Source: an uncultured Rhodobacterales bacterium
Lineage (GTDB): Bacteria; Pseudomonadota; Alphaproteobacteria; Rhodobacterales; Rhodobacteraceae
Assembly (NCBI GenBank): GCA_937901055.1
Contig: CALCGO010000006.1
Span: forward strand, 1-13,623
DNA length: 13,623 nucleotides
Direction: 5' to 3'
Positions 1 to 6,837 of this stretch are shown one piece after another. The stretch's first letter is position 1, and each line of letters starts with the position of its first letter. The notes under the pieces are model-generated. The model was not told where the DNA came from. It made no database searches and saw nothing but the letters and a program-made list of their open reading frames with translations. A program made the translations under genes and the position numbers.

Positions 1-632
1 TGATGGGCCTGACGTCTGGGCGCGAAGAAACCGACAAGGTCGTGCGTGAAATCGCCGCGAAATGTCGTTTGAATCTGGAACACTTGCGCCGTTTTCCGCA
101 TGCTTTTTCGGGCGGACAGCGGCAGCGAATTTCCATTGCGCGGGCTTTGGTGTCAAAGCCGCAGTTCATTGTCGCCGACGAAAGCGTCGCGGCTTTGGAT
201 GTGTCTATTCAAGCGGATGTTCTGAACCTGCTGAAGTCCATTCAGATCGACATGGGGTTAACGTTCTTGTTCATCAGCCATGATTTGTCTGTCGTGGCCC
301 ATACCTGTGACCATGTCGCCGTGATGTATCTGGGGCGCATTGTCGAAAGTGCTCCGACAAAGGATTTGTTCAACAGCACGCGCCATCCTTATACCAAAGC
401 GTTGTTTTCGGCGATCCCGTCGCTGGATCCAGATGCAGAGGATTCCGCCCAGCGTCTGGTAGGCGAAATCCCGTCTCCGACCAATCAACCGTCGGGCTGT
501 ACGTTCCACACGCGCTGCCCACATGTGGCCGATATTTGCAAAAGCGAAGTTCCCACATTGGAAACCTGTGATGAGGGACATGCGGTATCGTGCCACCGCT
601 GGAAAGAACTGTTCGAAACTGCCGCGCTTTGA
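1..632 (+). CDS. Oligopeptide/dipeptide-type ABC transporter ATP-binding protein (5'-truncated)
   Basis: This is the C-terminal part of an ABC ATPase that would energise uptake of a peptide or another small solute from the inner face of the cytoplasmic membrane. The visible part has the ABC signature SGGQRQRISIARAL (near residue 37), a Walker B stretch FIVADESVAALD, the switch histidine in FLFISHDLSVV, and a C-terminal CTFHTRCPH segment typical of the Opp/Dpp ATPase tail (oligo_HPY). The family is usually about 320-350 residues. Only about 210 are here, and the Walker A loop is missing, so the gene must begin left of the window; the ATG at position 3 is internal. The usual DEP of Walker B reads DES, while the catalytic Glu is kept. 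Its permease and binding-protein partners would lie upstream. It ends 28 bp from the converging Na/Pi gene, with no clear terminator between them. Substrate unknown; no direct link to the phosphonate genes is shown. Confidence 0.93.
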   Translation, partial: MGLTSGREETDKVVREIAAKCRLNLEHLRRFPHAFSGGQRQRISIARALVSKPQFIVADESVAALDVSIQADVLNLLKSIQIDMGLTFLFISHDLSVVAHTCDHVAVMYLGRIVESAPTKDLFNSTRHPYTKALFSAIPSLDPDAEDSAQRLVGEIPSPTNQPSGCTFHTRCPHVADICKSEVPTLETCDEGHAVSCHRWKELFETAAL

Positions 633-660
633 TCGTCTGGTCAGGCCGTAAGGTTGGTGT

Positions 661-2310
661 TTAGTCAACAAGCCGTGTTGACAAAAGCTGCCCTTCGCGG
701 GCCAAGATCGGGTGGGCCACGCTGATGATCCAAGAGTTGAATTCCTTGAGCGTATAGGCCGTTTCCAAATGGATGTCGCTGGACTTGGCGCTGTCCATAT
801 CGCCATCTGATAATCGGCGCAGGTGCTTTTTGCGGCTAGAACGCTCCATACGGGCCATTTCAGCCTTTTCCTCTAACAGAAGGCGGGCCGCCATGACGTC
901 AGACGAAATAAGCACATTGGTCGCCGTCTTAAGATTAACCTCAACCTGATCATTTATCGCCAGCAGTTCGGCAAACCCGACCTTACTTAGCTTTATGCCC
1001 TTTTGAGATTTTTCCTTTGTCAGCGGCAACAGCCGTTTCACAATGATGTCGCCCGCGGCCTCTAGGGCGATGGCGTAATCCATCAGCTCGCGCATCTCTT
1101 TAAGTTGATCTTTGCTCATATCTTGGTGTGGCATGTTGGATGCATATTTCCGCACCATATCCAAAGCTTTATTTACGATAAGATCCTGCGACTGGATGTG
1201 AGACAGCAGCGCGGTATCAAACGTATCATACAGCCCCATAACAGGGGACAGCATGTCACCGACCAGACCGGCCATGCGCAGCACTTCGTGGCGCAATGAT
1301 GCAAGCGCAAGTGTTGGGTTCGTCTGTCCTACGTCATTCAGAAGCGTTCGATTTTGAATCGGGACAGTTTTGATCTCGTCTTTCGGGGTCGGGACCATCA
1401 TCGATACAGGACGTTCCAATAACGAAAGAAACGGAAGTAACAAAATCAGCAAGCTGTTAAAACCAATGTGTAACAGGATAAGGCTTTGGCCATCGTTCCA
1501 AGACGGCGGAATGACGGTAATCGCTGTCAGGTTGATGACAAGCAACGCCGCCACAGCCGCGGCCCCACGGATGATCAAATTCGCAAGCGGGATGCGTTGC
1601 GCGCGTGGTTCCATCCCCCGCGACAGCCAAATCGGTATCAAAGCGGAGCCCATGTTCGCACCCAGCAAAATGGACACACCGACCGCAAAGGGCAGGGCGC
1701 CGACACTGACGATTGCAACAACCATCAAAATCGTCGCCACCGAGGAGTGCATCACAAACGCCAGTCCAGCCCCAACAATAAAAGCGGTCAGAAAATCGCG
1801 TTCAAGATAGCCCGCGATTGCCGGCAACAAGGAACTTTCGCGGATCGGTTCGATCGCGTCACGTAGAAAGCCCAGTGAAATCAGGATCAAAGCGATGCCT
1901 AAAATGATGCGGCCAGCCTGTTTTAATCGTTTCTTTTCGGTCTTGAGGAATAAGATACCCCCAACAGTCAGAAGCGCTGGTGCGAGCCAGCTGAGCTTCA
2001 AGGACAGGATCTGGATCAAAAGCGCGGATCCCAAATCGCCGCCAAGCACAACTGCCATTGACTGCACAAACGCAAGTGCGCCCGACCCCGCAAAGCCTGC
2101 CACCAGAAGGGTTACCGCGGCCGAACTTTGCAAAACAATCGCGAGGAAAACGCCAATGATCGCCAAACCGACGGGATGTTTGTGACGGGTCACTTGCCGT
2201 TGAAAAGACGCACCAAAGGTGCGCTCAATGCCGGTGCGAACTATGCGGACAGCAAACAAAAGCAGCATGGTCGCGCCAAAAAGTTCCAACAAAAACGAGA
2301 CGATTATCAT
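661..2310 (-). CDS. Na+/Pi-cotransporter-family protein with PhoU-like C-terminal domain (NptA/YjbB type)
   Basis: This is an inner-membrane phosphate transporter of the Na/Pi cotransporter family (PF02690). E. coli YjbB, of the same build, is associated with phosphate export. The 549-residue protein has two membrane repeats. The first contains QSSAA at about residues 61-65 followed by the VLGGDLGSALL segment; the second contains HSSVAT at about 188-193 followed by LLGANMGSAL. The Gln of the first QSS motif is His in the second. Residues from about 345 onward are soluble, helical and PhoU-like. The start chosen is the ATG at 2310, which overlaps the TGA of the upstream deoR as ATGA, suggesting translational coupling. 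An upstream in-frame start at 2361 would overlap deoR by 55 bp and add a non-membrane, Arg-rich leader, so it was not used. Placed downstream of a pathway that releases Pi, export of excess phosphate is the likely role (inference). Confidence 0.88.
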   Translation of the reverse strand: MIIVSFLLELFGATMLLLFAVRIVRTGIERTFGASFQRQVTRHKHPVGLAIIGVFLAIVLQSSAAVTLLVAGFAGSGALAFVQSMAVVLGGDLGSALLIQILSLKLSWLAPALLTVGGILFLKTEKKRLKQAGRIILGIALILISLGFLRDAIEPIRESSLLPAIAGYLERDFLTAFIVGAGLAFVMHSSVATILMVVAIVSVGALPFAVGVSILLGANMGSALIPIWLSRGMEPRAQRIPLANLIIRGAAAVAALLVINLTAITVIPPSWNDGQSLILLHIGFNSLLILLLPFLSLLERPVSMMVPTPKDEIKTVPIQNRTLLNDVGQTNPTLALASLRHEVLRMAGLVGDMLSPVMGLYDTFDTALLSHIQSQDLIVNKALDMVRKYASNMPHQDMSKDQLKEMRELMDYAIALEAAGDIIVKRLLPLTKEKSQKGIKLSKVGFAELLAINDQVEVNLKTATNVLISSDVMAARLLLEEKAEMARMERSSRKKHLRRLSDGDMDSAKSSDIHLETAYTLKEFNSWIISVAHPILAREGQLLSTRLVD

Positions 2311-3110
2311 CGTGTTTTTCCGGTTTTCGAGTCCGGAACGACGACGACTTCTATTTCCCATTCGATAAGCTTTTGGTGGAAAATGCGATCCGGCAGTTTA
2401 TCGATAAGAACCGCGGTGACATCTCTTGGTTTGCAGGCAATCAAAGGTGCGGATTGCCCGAATTTGGTGACATCTGTCACAACAAGAACGCGCCTTGCAC
2501 GTTGTGTCACAGCCCGCGCCAAAGCCGCTTCTGCAGCGCTCGACAATAGGAACCCGGTTTCACAGTCAAAGCCATCAATGCTGATGACCGCGACGTCGAT
2601 ATTGAATCTTTCAACAAATTCTATGGTTTCAGGTCCGAAGGTCCCGTCTTCGACATGATACAATGCGCCACCAGCCAAGAAGACCTGATTGTCATTGTTG
2701 TCCACCAAGGCTTGTGCAGCGTGAATTCCGTTCGTGACAACCTTGAGGTCACGGTGTGATCTTAAGCCGGTCGCCACATGTGCCGTCGTGCTTCCGACGT
2801 CTAGAAACACACAAGACCCGCTTGGTATCATACTGGCCGCTACCGCTGCAATTTGCCCCTTGGCTTTTGTCCGTATTTTTAGCCGAGACCCGACCGGATC
2901 AAGCGCTTCTGTGTTAGACAGATAGACACCACCATGCACGCGCTGAACCATTCCGGTTTTCGCCAGTACCTTAACCGTTCTGCGTATGGTTTCTTCGCTG
3001 ACGCTTAGGACATCTGCAAGATGGGATGTGCGTGCAGACCCCCCCTGAGCTCTGAGAGTTTCAAGAAGTTCAACTTCTCTATGTGTCGCATGATTTTCAG
3101 TGTGGGGCAT
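2307..3110 (-). CDS. DeoR/GlpR-family transcriptional regulator
   Basis: A 267-residue DNA-binding repressor of the DeoR family. The N-terminal winged helix-turn-helix covers about residues 8-60, with VSEETIRRTVKVLAKTGMVQRVHGG as recognition helix and wing. The C-terminal DeoRC sensor (about 75-235) has the ligand-loop motifs FLDVGSTTAHVA, VVTNGIHAA, FLAGG and the late VVTDVTKFG. Family members usually sense phosphorylated sugars or related metabolites; the ligand here is unknown. The ATG at 3110 is preferred over a TTG six bases upstream because AGAGGA lies six bases before the ATG. That ribosome-binding site falls inside an inverted repeat (see 3115-3162). Its stop overlaps the start of the Na/Pi gene by four bases, so the two are probably made together. 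It may control the phosphate/permease end of the locus. A second, broken DeoR gene lies at 10133-10887. Confidence 0.93.
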   Translation of the reverse strand: MPHTENHATHREVELLETLRAQGGSARTSHLADVLSVSEETIRRTVKVLAKTGMVQRVHGGVYLSNTEALDPVGSRLKIRTKAKGQIAAVAASMIPSGSCVFLDVGSTTAHVATGLRSHRDLKVVTNGIHAAQALVDNNDNQVFLAGGALYHVEDGTFGPETIEFVERFNIDVAVISIDGFDCETGFLLSSAAEAALARAVTQRARRVLVVTDVTKFGQSAPLIACKPRDVTAVLIDKLPDRIFHQKLIEWEIEVVVVPDSKTGKTR

Positions 3111-3114
3111 GAGC

Positions 3115-3162
3115 AATCCTCTCTTCCAATTGACGGGTTCAGGCCAAATTGTCCAGAGGATT
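3115..3162 (-). promoter_or_regulatory. Inverted repeat enclosing the deoR ribosome-binding site
   Basis: Read on the minus strand, AATCCTCT (3162-3155) is perfectly complementary to AGAGGATT (3122-3115), and inside it CAATT (3151-3147) pairs with AATTG (3131-3127). The two stems are separated by small internal loops (GGA and GAAG), and the loop is 15 nt. The 3' arm contains the AGAGGA ribosome-binding site of deoR, so the RNA hairpin would hide it. Alternatively the same dyad works as DNA, as an operator for autoregulation. No promoter could be assigned with confidence in the 86-bp gap to the upstream permease. Confidence 0.5.
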
Positions 3163-3196
3163 CGTGCGAAAATATGTGTTTTTGTGGGCTAACAGA

Positions 3197-4024
3197 CTAT
3201 TTCAAAAGAATGACGACGCCAACCGCAACGACTGTTGCGGCGAGGATACGCCTTTTGATCGGGCGTTCCCCCATCACGAAGACCCCGATCAAAGCCGCAA
3301 ATATGACAGAGGTTTCGCGCAACGCTGACACGACGCCGAGGGGCACCAGTGTTTTTGCATAAAGAACCAGCCCATACGCAAGTCCGGACATGATGCCGCC
3401 TGCAAGAGCCAGCAGAGATGTGCGCGTCCCAAAATGGATCAGCCGTTTGGGAAATCGAGCTAAGACGAAAAGCGGCACAAAAATTTCGGCGACAAACAGC
3501 CAGCCGATATAAGAAACGGGGCTGCCCGAAACCCGAATCCCGATCCCGTCGACGATCGAATAGGCCGCGATGAACATCGAGGTGATGACTGCGGCGACAA
3601 TGGGGCGCGAAGACGTGTTTGTTTGCTTAAGCGCAAGGATCAAGATGCCAAACGAGACGACGATGATACCAACCCACGCCTGCACCGGCAGTATTTCAGC
3701 GGCCCAATACTGCGCCCCCAAAGCAATAAGAACCGGCGCAAGTCCACGTGCGATAGGGTAGATCAACGAAAGATCACCCAGTCGATAAGACACATTCAAG
3801 GCGTAGTAGTAGCCCCAGTGGATGACGGTTGATGCAATTATAAACGGCCACGCCTCTGGTGCCACCATCGGCAAGAACATAACAAGGATCGCGCCGGGGA
3901 TGACATGCCCCATCGAGATGTATGCAAGTGCGGCAGCACGGTCGCGCGATCCTTTGACCAGCGCGTTCCACGTCGCATGCAGAAGGGCTGCAAACAGGAC
4001 GATGGAAATGAGTCCGGTGCTCAT
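3197..4024 (-). CDS. EamA/DMT-superfamily permease
   Basis: A 275-residue, very hydrophobic inner-membrane protein that fits the drug/metabolite transporter (DMT) superfamily: about ten membrane segments arranged as two EamA repeats (roughly residues 3-130 and 145-275), each with a conserved small-residue, Gly-rich helix such as YPIARGLAPVLIALGAQYWA in the first repeat. The start at 4024 has AGGAAA nine bases upstream. Members export or import amino acids, nucleotide sugars and other small metabolites; sequence alone does not give the substrate. It lies between the phnWAY genes and deoR, about 40 bp past an intrinsic terminator. The window holds no recognisable AEP importer, so this permease could carry AEP, a pathway intermediate or a by-product; that is speculation from context. 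Confidence 0.88.
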   Translation of the reverse strand: MSTGLISIVLFAALLHATWNALVKGSRDRAAALAYISMGHVIPGAILVMFLPMVAPEAWPFIIASTVIHWGYYYALNVSYRLGDLSLIYPIARGLAPVLIALGAQYWAAEILPVQAWVGIIVVSFGILILALKQTNTSSRPIVAAVITSMFIAAYSIVDGIGIRVSGSPVSYIGWLFVAEIFVPLFVLARFPKRLIHFGTRTSLLALAGGIMSGLAYGLVLYAKTLVPLGVVSALRETSVIFAALIGVFVMGERPIKRRILAATVVAVGVVILLK

Positions 4025-4063
4025 TGAGCTGTTTCCTGTTTTACAAAAGTTGGTCAGATCCGC

Positions 4064-4092
4064 AAAAATGGCGGAGCCCCAGAGCTCCGCCA
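4064..4092 (-). terminator. Intrinsic terminator after phnY
   Basis: On the minus strand TGGCGGAGC (4092-4084) pairs perfectly with GCTCCGCCA (4077-4069) around a six-base loop TCTGGG, and TTTTT (4068-4064) follows directly. A 9-bp GC-rich stem with a T-run is the classic rho-independent form. It lies 19 bp after the phnY stop and should end, or reduce, phnWAY transcription before the permease gene. Confidence 0.82.
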
Positions 4093-4110
4093 GTCAGGGT
4101 AAATCTAGGT

Positions 4111-5559
4111 CTATTCGACCCAAGGCAGTGAATACGTTTTGACATTCGTGAAGAATTTCATCGCTTCTGTTACGCCTTCTTTTACACCATTGCCGCTGTC
4201 TTTGATCCCACCAAAGGGGGACGTTTCAATGCGGTAGCCGGGTTGTTCCCAGATGTTACAAGTGCCGACGTCCAGACCGTTAATATAAGAAATCGCACGG
4301 TGCAGATCGTTGGTACAAACACCCGATGACAGGCCAAACTCGGTCGAGTTGGAGATTGCCATGACCTCCTCATCATTGTCGGGCACACGCACGATTGGGA
4401 TGATCGGACCAAAGGTCTCTTCCATCACCAGTTCACACTCATGTGGGACATAATCGATCACAATAGGCGGCAACAACGCGCCCTGACGACCAGGGTGATA
4501 CAAAATTTTTGCACCTTGCTTTTCCGCATCCAGCACGCGGTTCTCGAACAGTTCGGCCGCCTTTGAGTGGATCACGCAGCCAAGTTCGGTTGCAGGGTCT
4601 TGCGGGTCACCAAACTTGATCTTCTTGGCTTTTTCCAGAACCAGCGGTACGAATCTATCGGCAACGCTTTCTTGCACCAAAATGCGTTTGATCGCGGTGC
4701 AGCGCTGACCGGAGTTACCAGTCGCACCTGCGACCGCGATGGTCGCTGCTTTTTCCAGATCGGCATCAGACAGATCGTTACAAATGATCAGCGGATCATT
4801 TCCACCCAGTTCAAGCGCCTGACGTTTATAACCAGCCTTGTCAGCGATAATCTTGCCGACAGGAACACCACCGGTGAAAGTGATGATGTCGATGTTTTCG
4901 TTTGTGATCATCTCGTCGCCGATATCCTGCGGCAGGCCTGTGACAACCTGAAACATCTCAGGGGGAAGGCCGGCTTCGTAAAGAATATCTGCTAGCGCAA
5001 GGCACGTCAGCGGCGTGAGTTCGGTTGGCTTGCAGACCATGCAATTGTTGGTGGCAATCGAGGGCGCAATTTTGTGGCTGACCATGTTCAGCGGGTGATT
5101 GAACGGCGTGATCGCCGAGATGGCCTTTACCGGCTCGCGCTTGGTGAAAATCTTGCGGGCTTTGCCGTTATGGGTCAAATCGCACGAAAAGATTTCGCCG
5201 TCATCGTTTAAAACCTGCGCCGCTGCAAAGTCATAAACATCTTGCGCTCGCTTGGTCTCGTAGATTGCATGCTGGTGACAAATCCCCAGCTCAAGCGTCA
5301 GCCATTTGGCGAGGTCTTTACGCTTCTCTCCGATAAGTCGGCCTGCTTTTTTCAAGATCTCGCTCCGCTCATAGCGGGTCAGCTTTGACTTGTAATTTGC
5401 AGCAATCTCGAACGCCTTGCGCGCGTGTTCCGCTGTGCCCGCAGGAACAGTGCCCACAACTTCGTCAGTGTAGGGATAAAGCACCTCGATGACGTCGTCG
5501 GTAAACACAACCTTACCGCCGATACGCATGCCTTCGTTACGAATTTCAATCTTTGTCAT
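4111..5559 (-). CDS. phnY: Phosphonoacetaldehyde dehydrogenase
   Basis: NAD(P)-dependent aldehyde dehydrogenase of 482 residues that oxidises phosphonoacetaldehyde to phosphonoacetate in the cytoplasm, the middle step of AEP breakdown. It has the ALDH hallmarks: Asn154 in TPFNHP, Lys177 in CKPTE, the FTGG cofactor loop at about 228-231, the general base Glu250 in ELGGNDP, and the catalytic Cys287 in GNSGQRCTA. Catalytic Glu and Cys fall about four residues from the positions I recall for the characterised Sinorhizobium meliloti PhnY. The name rests mainly on context: the gene starts 16 bp after phnA and follows phnW. ALDHs are a large family, and without the neighbours only a general dehydrogenase could be called. 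Its ribosome-binding site is weak, so translation may depend on ribosomes leaving phnA. An intrinsic terminator follows. Confidence 0.93.
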   Translation of the reverse strand: MTKIEIRNEGMRIGGKVVFTDDVIEVLYPYTDEVVGTVPAGTAEHARKAFEIAANYKSKLTRYERSEILKKAGRLIGEKRKDLAKWLTLELGICHQHAIYETKRAQDVYDFAAAQVLNDDGEIFSCDLTHNGKARKIFTKREPVKAISAITPFNHPLNMVSHKIAPSIATNNCMVCKPTELTPLTCLALADILYEAGLPPEMFQVVTGLPQDIGDEMITNENIDIITFTGGVPVGKIIADKAGYKRQALELGGNDPLIICNDLSDADLEKAATIAVAGATGNSGQRCTAIKRILVQESVADRFVPLVLEKAKKIKFGDPQDPATELGCVIHSKAAELFENRVLDAEKQGAKILYHPGRQGALLPPIVIDYVPHECELVMEETFGPIIPIVRVPDNDEEVMAISNSTEFGLSSGVCTNDLHRAISYINGLDVGTCNIWEQPGYRIETSPFGGIKDSGNGVKEGVTEAMKFFTNVKTYSLPWVE

Positions 5560-5575
5560 TTAGGGGTCTTTCGTT

Positions 5576-6820
5576 TTAAAGCGCCGCAGCGGTTATTGCA
5601 TAAAAGAGCGCATCGAAGTTTCGCAGGACGGGTTTGCTTGGCAAATCAATTACGCGGTTTACGATGAAAGGCACCACTTGTTCTGTCAGGCCACCGTGGC
5701 TGCGCAGGGGTTCATTGAGCGCGGCCAAATCATGACGGCTTTCAGATGTGCCGATGGTCATATTTTCCGTCGAGATCATGACAATATCGCCAATACGATC
5801 CGCAGGAAGTTCAAAACGCTCGACCGCCTCTTCCTTGGTGACAACCTCGAGGAGTTCTTCGCGGGCGGCCAGTCGCGCGATAATATCGCCACGATCTGTG
5901 CCTTCGGGCAGGTAAGCAGTGCCGAACCCGCCAAGCGCACCGTGGTGCACGACATAAGGGTCGGTGATCGGCAAAATAACACGCGCAGCAGCTTCACCAA
6001 GCCATTCGTCCAAGAGGTCTTGAACATAGATGACGGCAGGGTCGCCATTTGCGTCGTGCTTTGGCTTCATGCCGTGATCCGCCGTCACAACGATTGCTGC
6101 ACCCATCGCGTCCAACTCAGTCAGGTATTTGTCGAACATTTCGTAAAACGATTTGGCTTGCGCGTCGTCAGGGGCATATTTGTGCTGCACATAGTCGGTC
6201 GTGGTCAGGTACATGACGTCTGGGCTCCACTCCTTGAGCAGCTTCACACCAGCGGCGAAGACAAATTCTGACAGCTCAGCCGAGTAGACCTCTGGTTGAG
6301 CCATTCCCAGCCATTTGCTCGCTGCGTCTTGTCCGTGAATGTCTTTGGTGGATGTGCCTGATTTTTCAGCTGAAAAGCAAACAGCGCGGTCTTCGTCAAA
6401 TTTCAGACCCGCACCCAACAAGGCACGCAATTTGTCCTTGGCAGTGACAATCGCGACCCGTGCCCCAGCCTCATAGAACTTTGAGAAAACAGTGGGGGCC
6501 CGCAAGAACCGCACGTCGTTCATCATGACTTCTTCACCAGTGCCCGGTTCATACAAGTAGTTGCCGCAGATGCCGTGCACGATCGGCGGGCGTCCTGTCG
6601 CGATGGACAGATTGTTGGGGTTGGTGAAAGATGGAATGACCGAATGCGCCAAACGGTCTGTGCCAGTTTCGCGCATACGTTTCAGCGTTGGCATTAACCC
6701 ATCGGCAATCGCCTTGGTCAGATACTCCGGCTCGCACCCATCAAGGCAGATAGCAATCGCGCAGGTTTTGGGGACAGGATATGTGCGATCATTCGCGACA
6801 ACGGGAGAAGAGATGGTCAT
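5576..6820 (-). CDS. phnA: Phosphonoacetate hydrolase
   Basis: A 414-residue zinc enzyme of the alkaline-phosphatase/nucleotide-pyrophosphatase superfamily that cleaves the C-P bond of phosphonoacetate to acetate and phosphate, in the cytoplasm (no signal peptide is seen). All expected metal ligands are visible: Asp27 in CLDGCEP, the nucleophile Thr66 in PSFTNPNN, Asp209 and His213 in TTDYVQHKY, Asp248-His249 in VTADHGM, and His375 in LRSHGG. The spacing matches the characterised S. meliloti PhnA with an offset of about two residues. The start at 6820 has AAGGA seven bases upstream and lies 17 bp after the phnW stop, so the genes form an operon. This is the true phosphonoacetate hydrolase, not the unrelated E. 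coli yjdM product once also called PhnA. Confidence 0.96.
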   Translation of the reverse strand: MTISSPVVANDRTYPVPKTCAIAICLDGCEPEYLTKAIADGLMPTLKRMRETGTDRLAHSVIPSFTNPNNLSIATGRPPIVHGICGNYLYEPGTGEEVMMNDVRFLRAPTVFSKFYEAGARVAIVTAKDKLRALLGAGLKFDEDRAVCFSAEKSGTSTKDIHGQDAASKWLGMAQPEVYSAELSEFVFAAGVKLLKEWSPDVMYLTTTDYVQHKYAPDDAQAKSFYEMFDKYLTELDAMGAAIVVTADHGMKPKHDANGDPAVIYVQDLLDEWLGEAAARVILPITDPYVVHHGALGGFGTAYLPEGTDRGDIIARLAAREELLEVVTKEEAVERFELPADRIGDIVMISTENMTIGTSESRHDLAALNEPLRSHGGLTEQVVPFIVNRVIDLPSKPVLRNFDALFYAITAAAL

Positions 6821-6837
6821 TTTCGTTCCTTTATTGC

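Noticed and set aside
258..806. 182-codon minus-strand ORF across the ABC/Na-Pi gene junction
   Set aside because: It overlaps the ends of two real genes out of frame and has no recognisable domain.
2311..2361. Upstream in-frame start for the Na/Pi gene at 2361
   Set aside because: It overlaps deoR by 55 bp, adds an Arg-rich leader before the first membrane helix, and ignores the ATGA overlap at 2307-2310.
4027..4039. Permease leader matches the E. coli lacZ ribosome-binding region over 13 bases, suggesting vector sequence
   Set aside because: The match stops at both ends, is purine-rich as expected for a ribosome-binding site, and the flanks are native; coincidence is enough.
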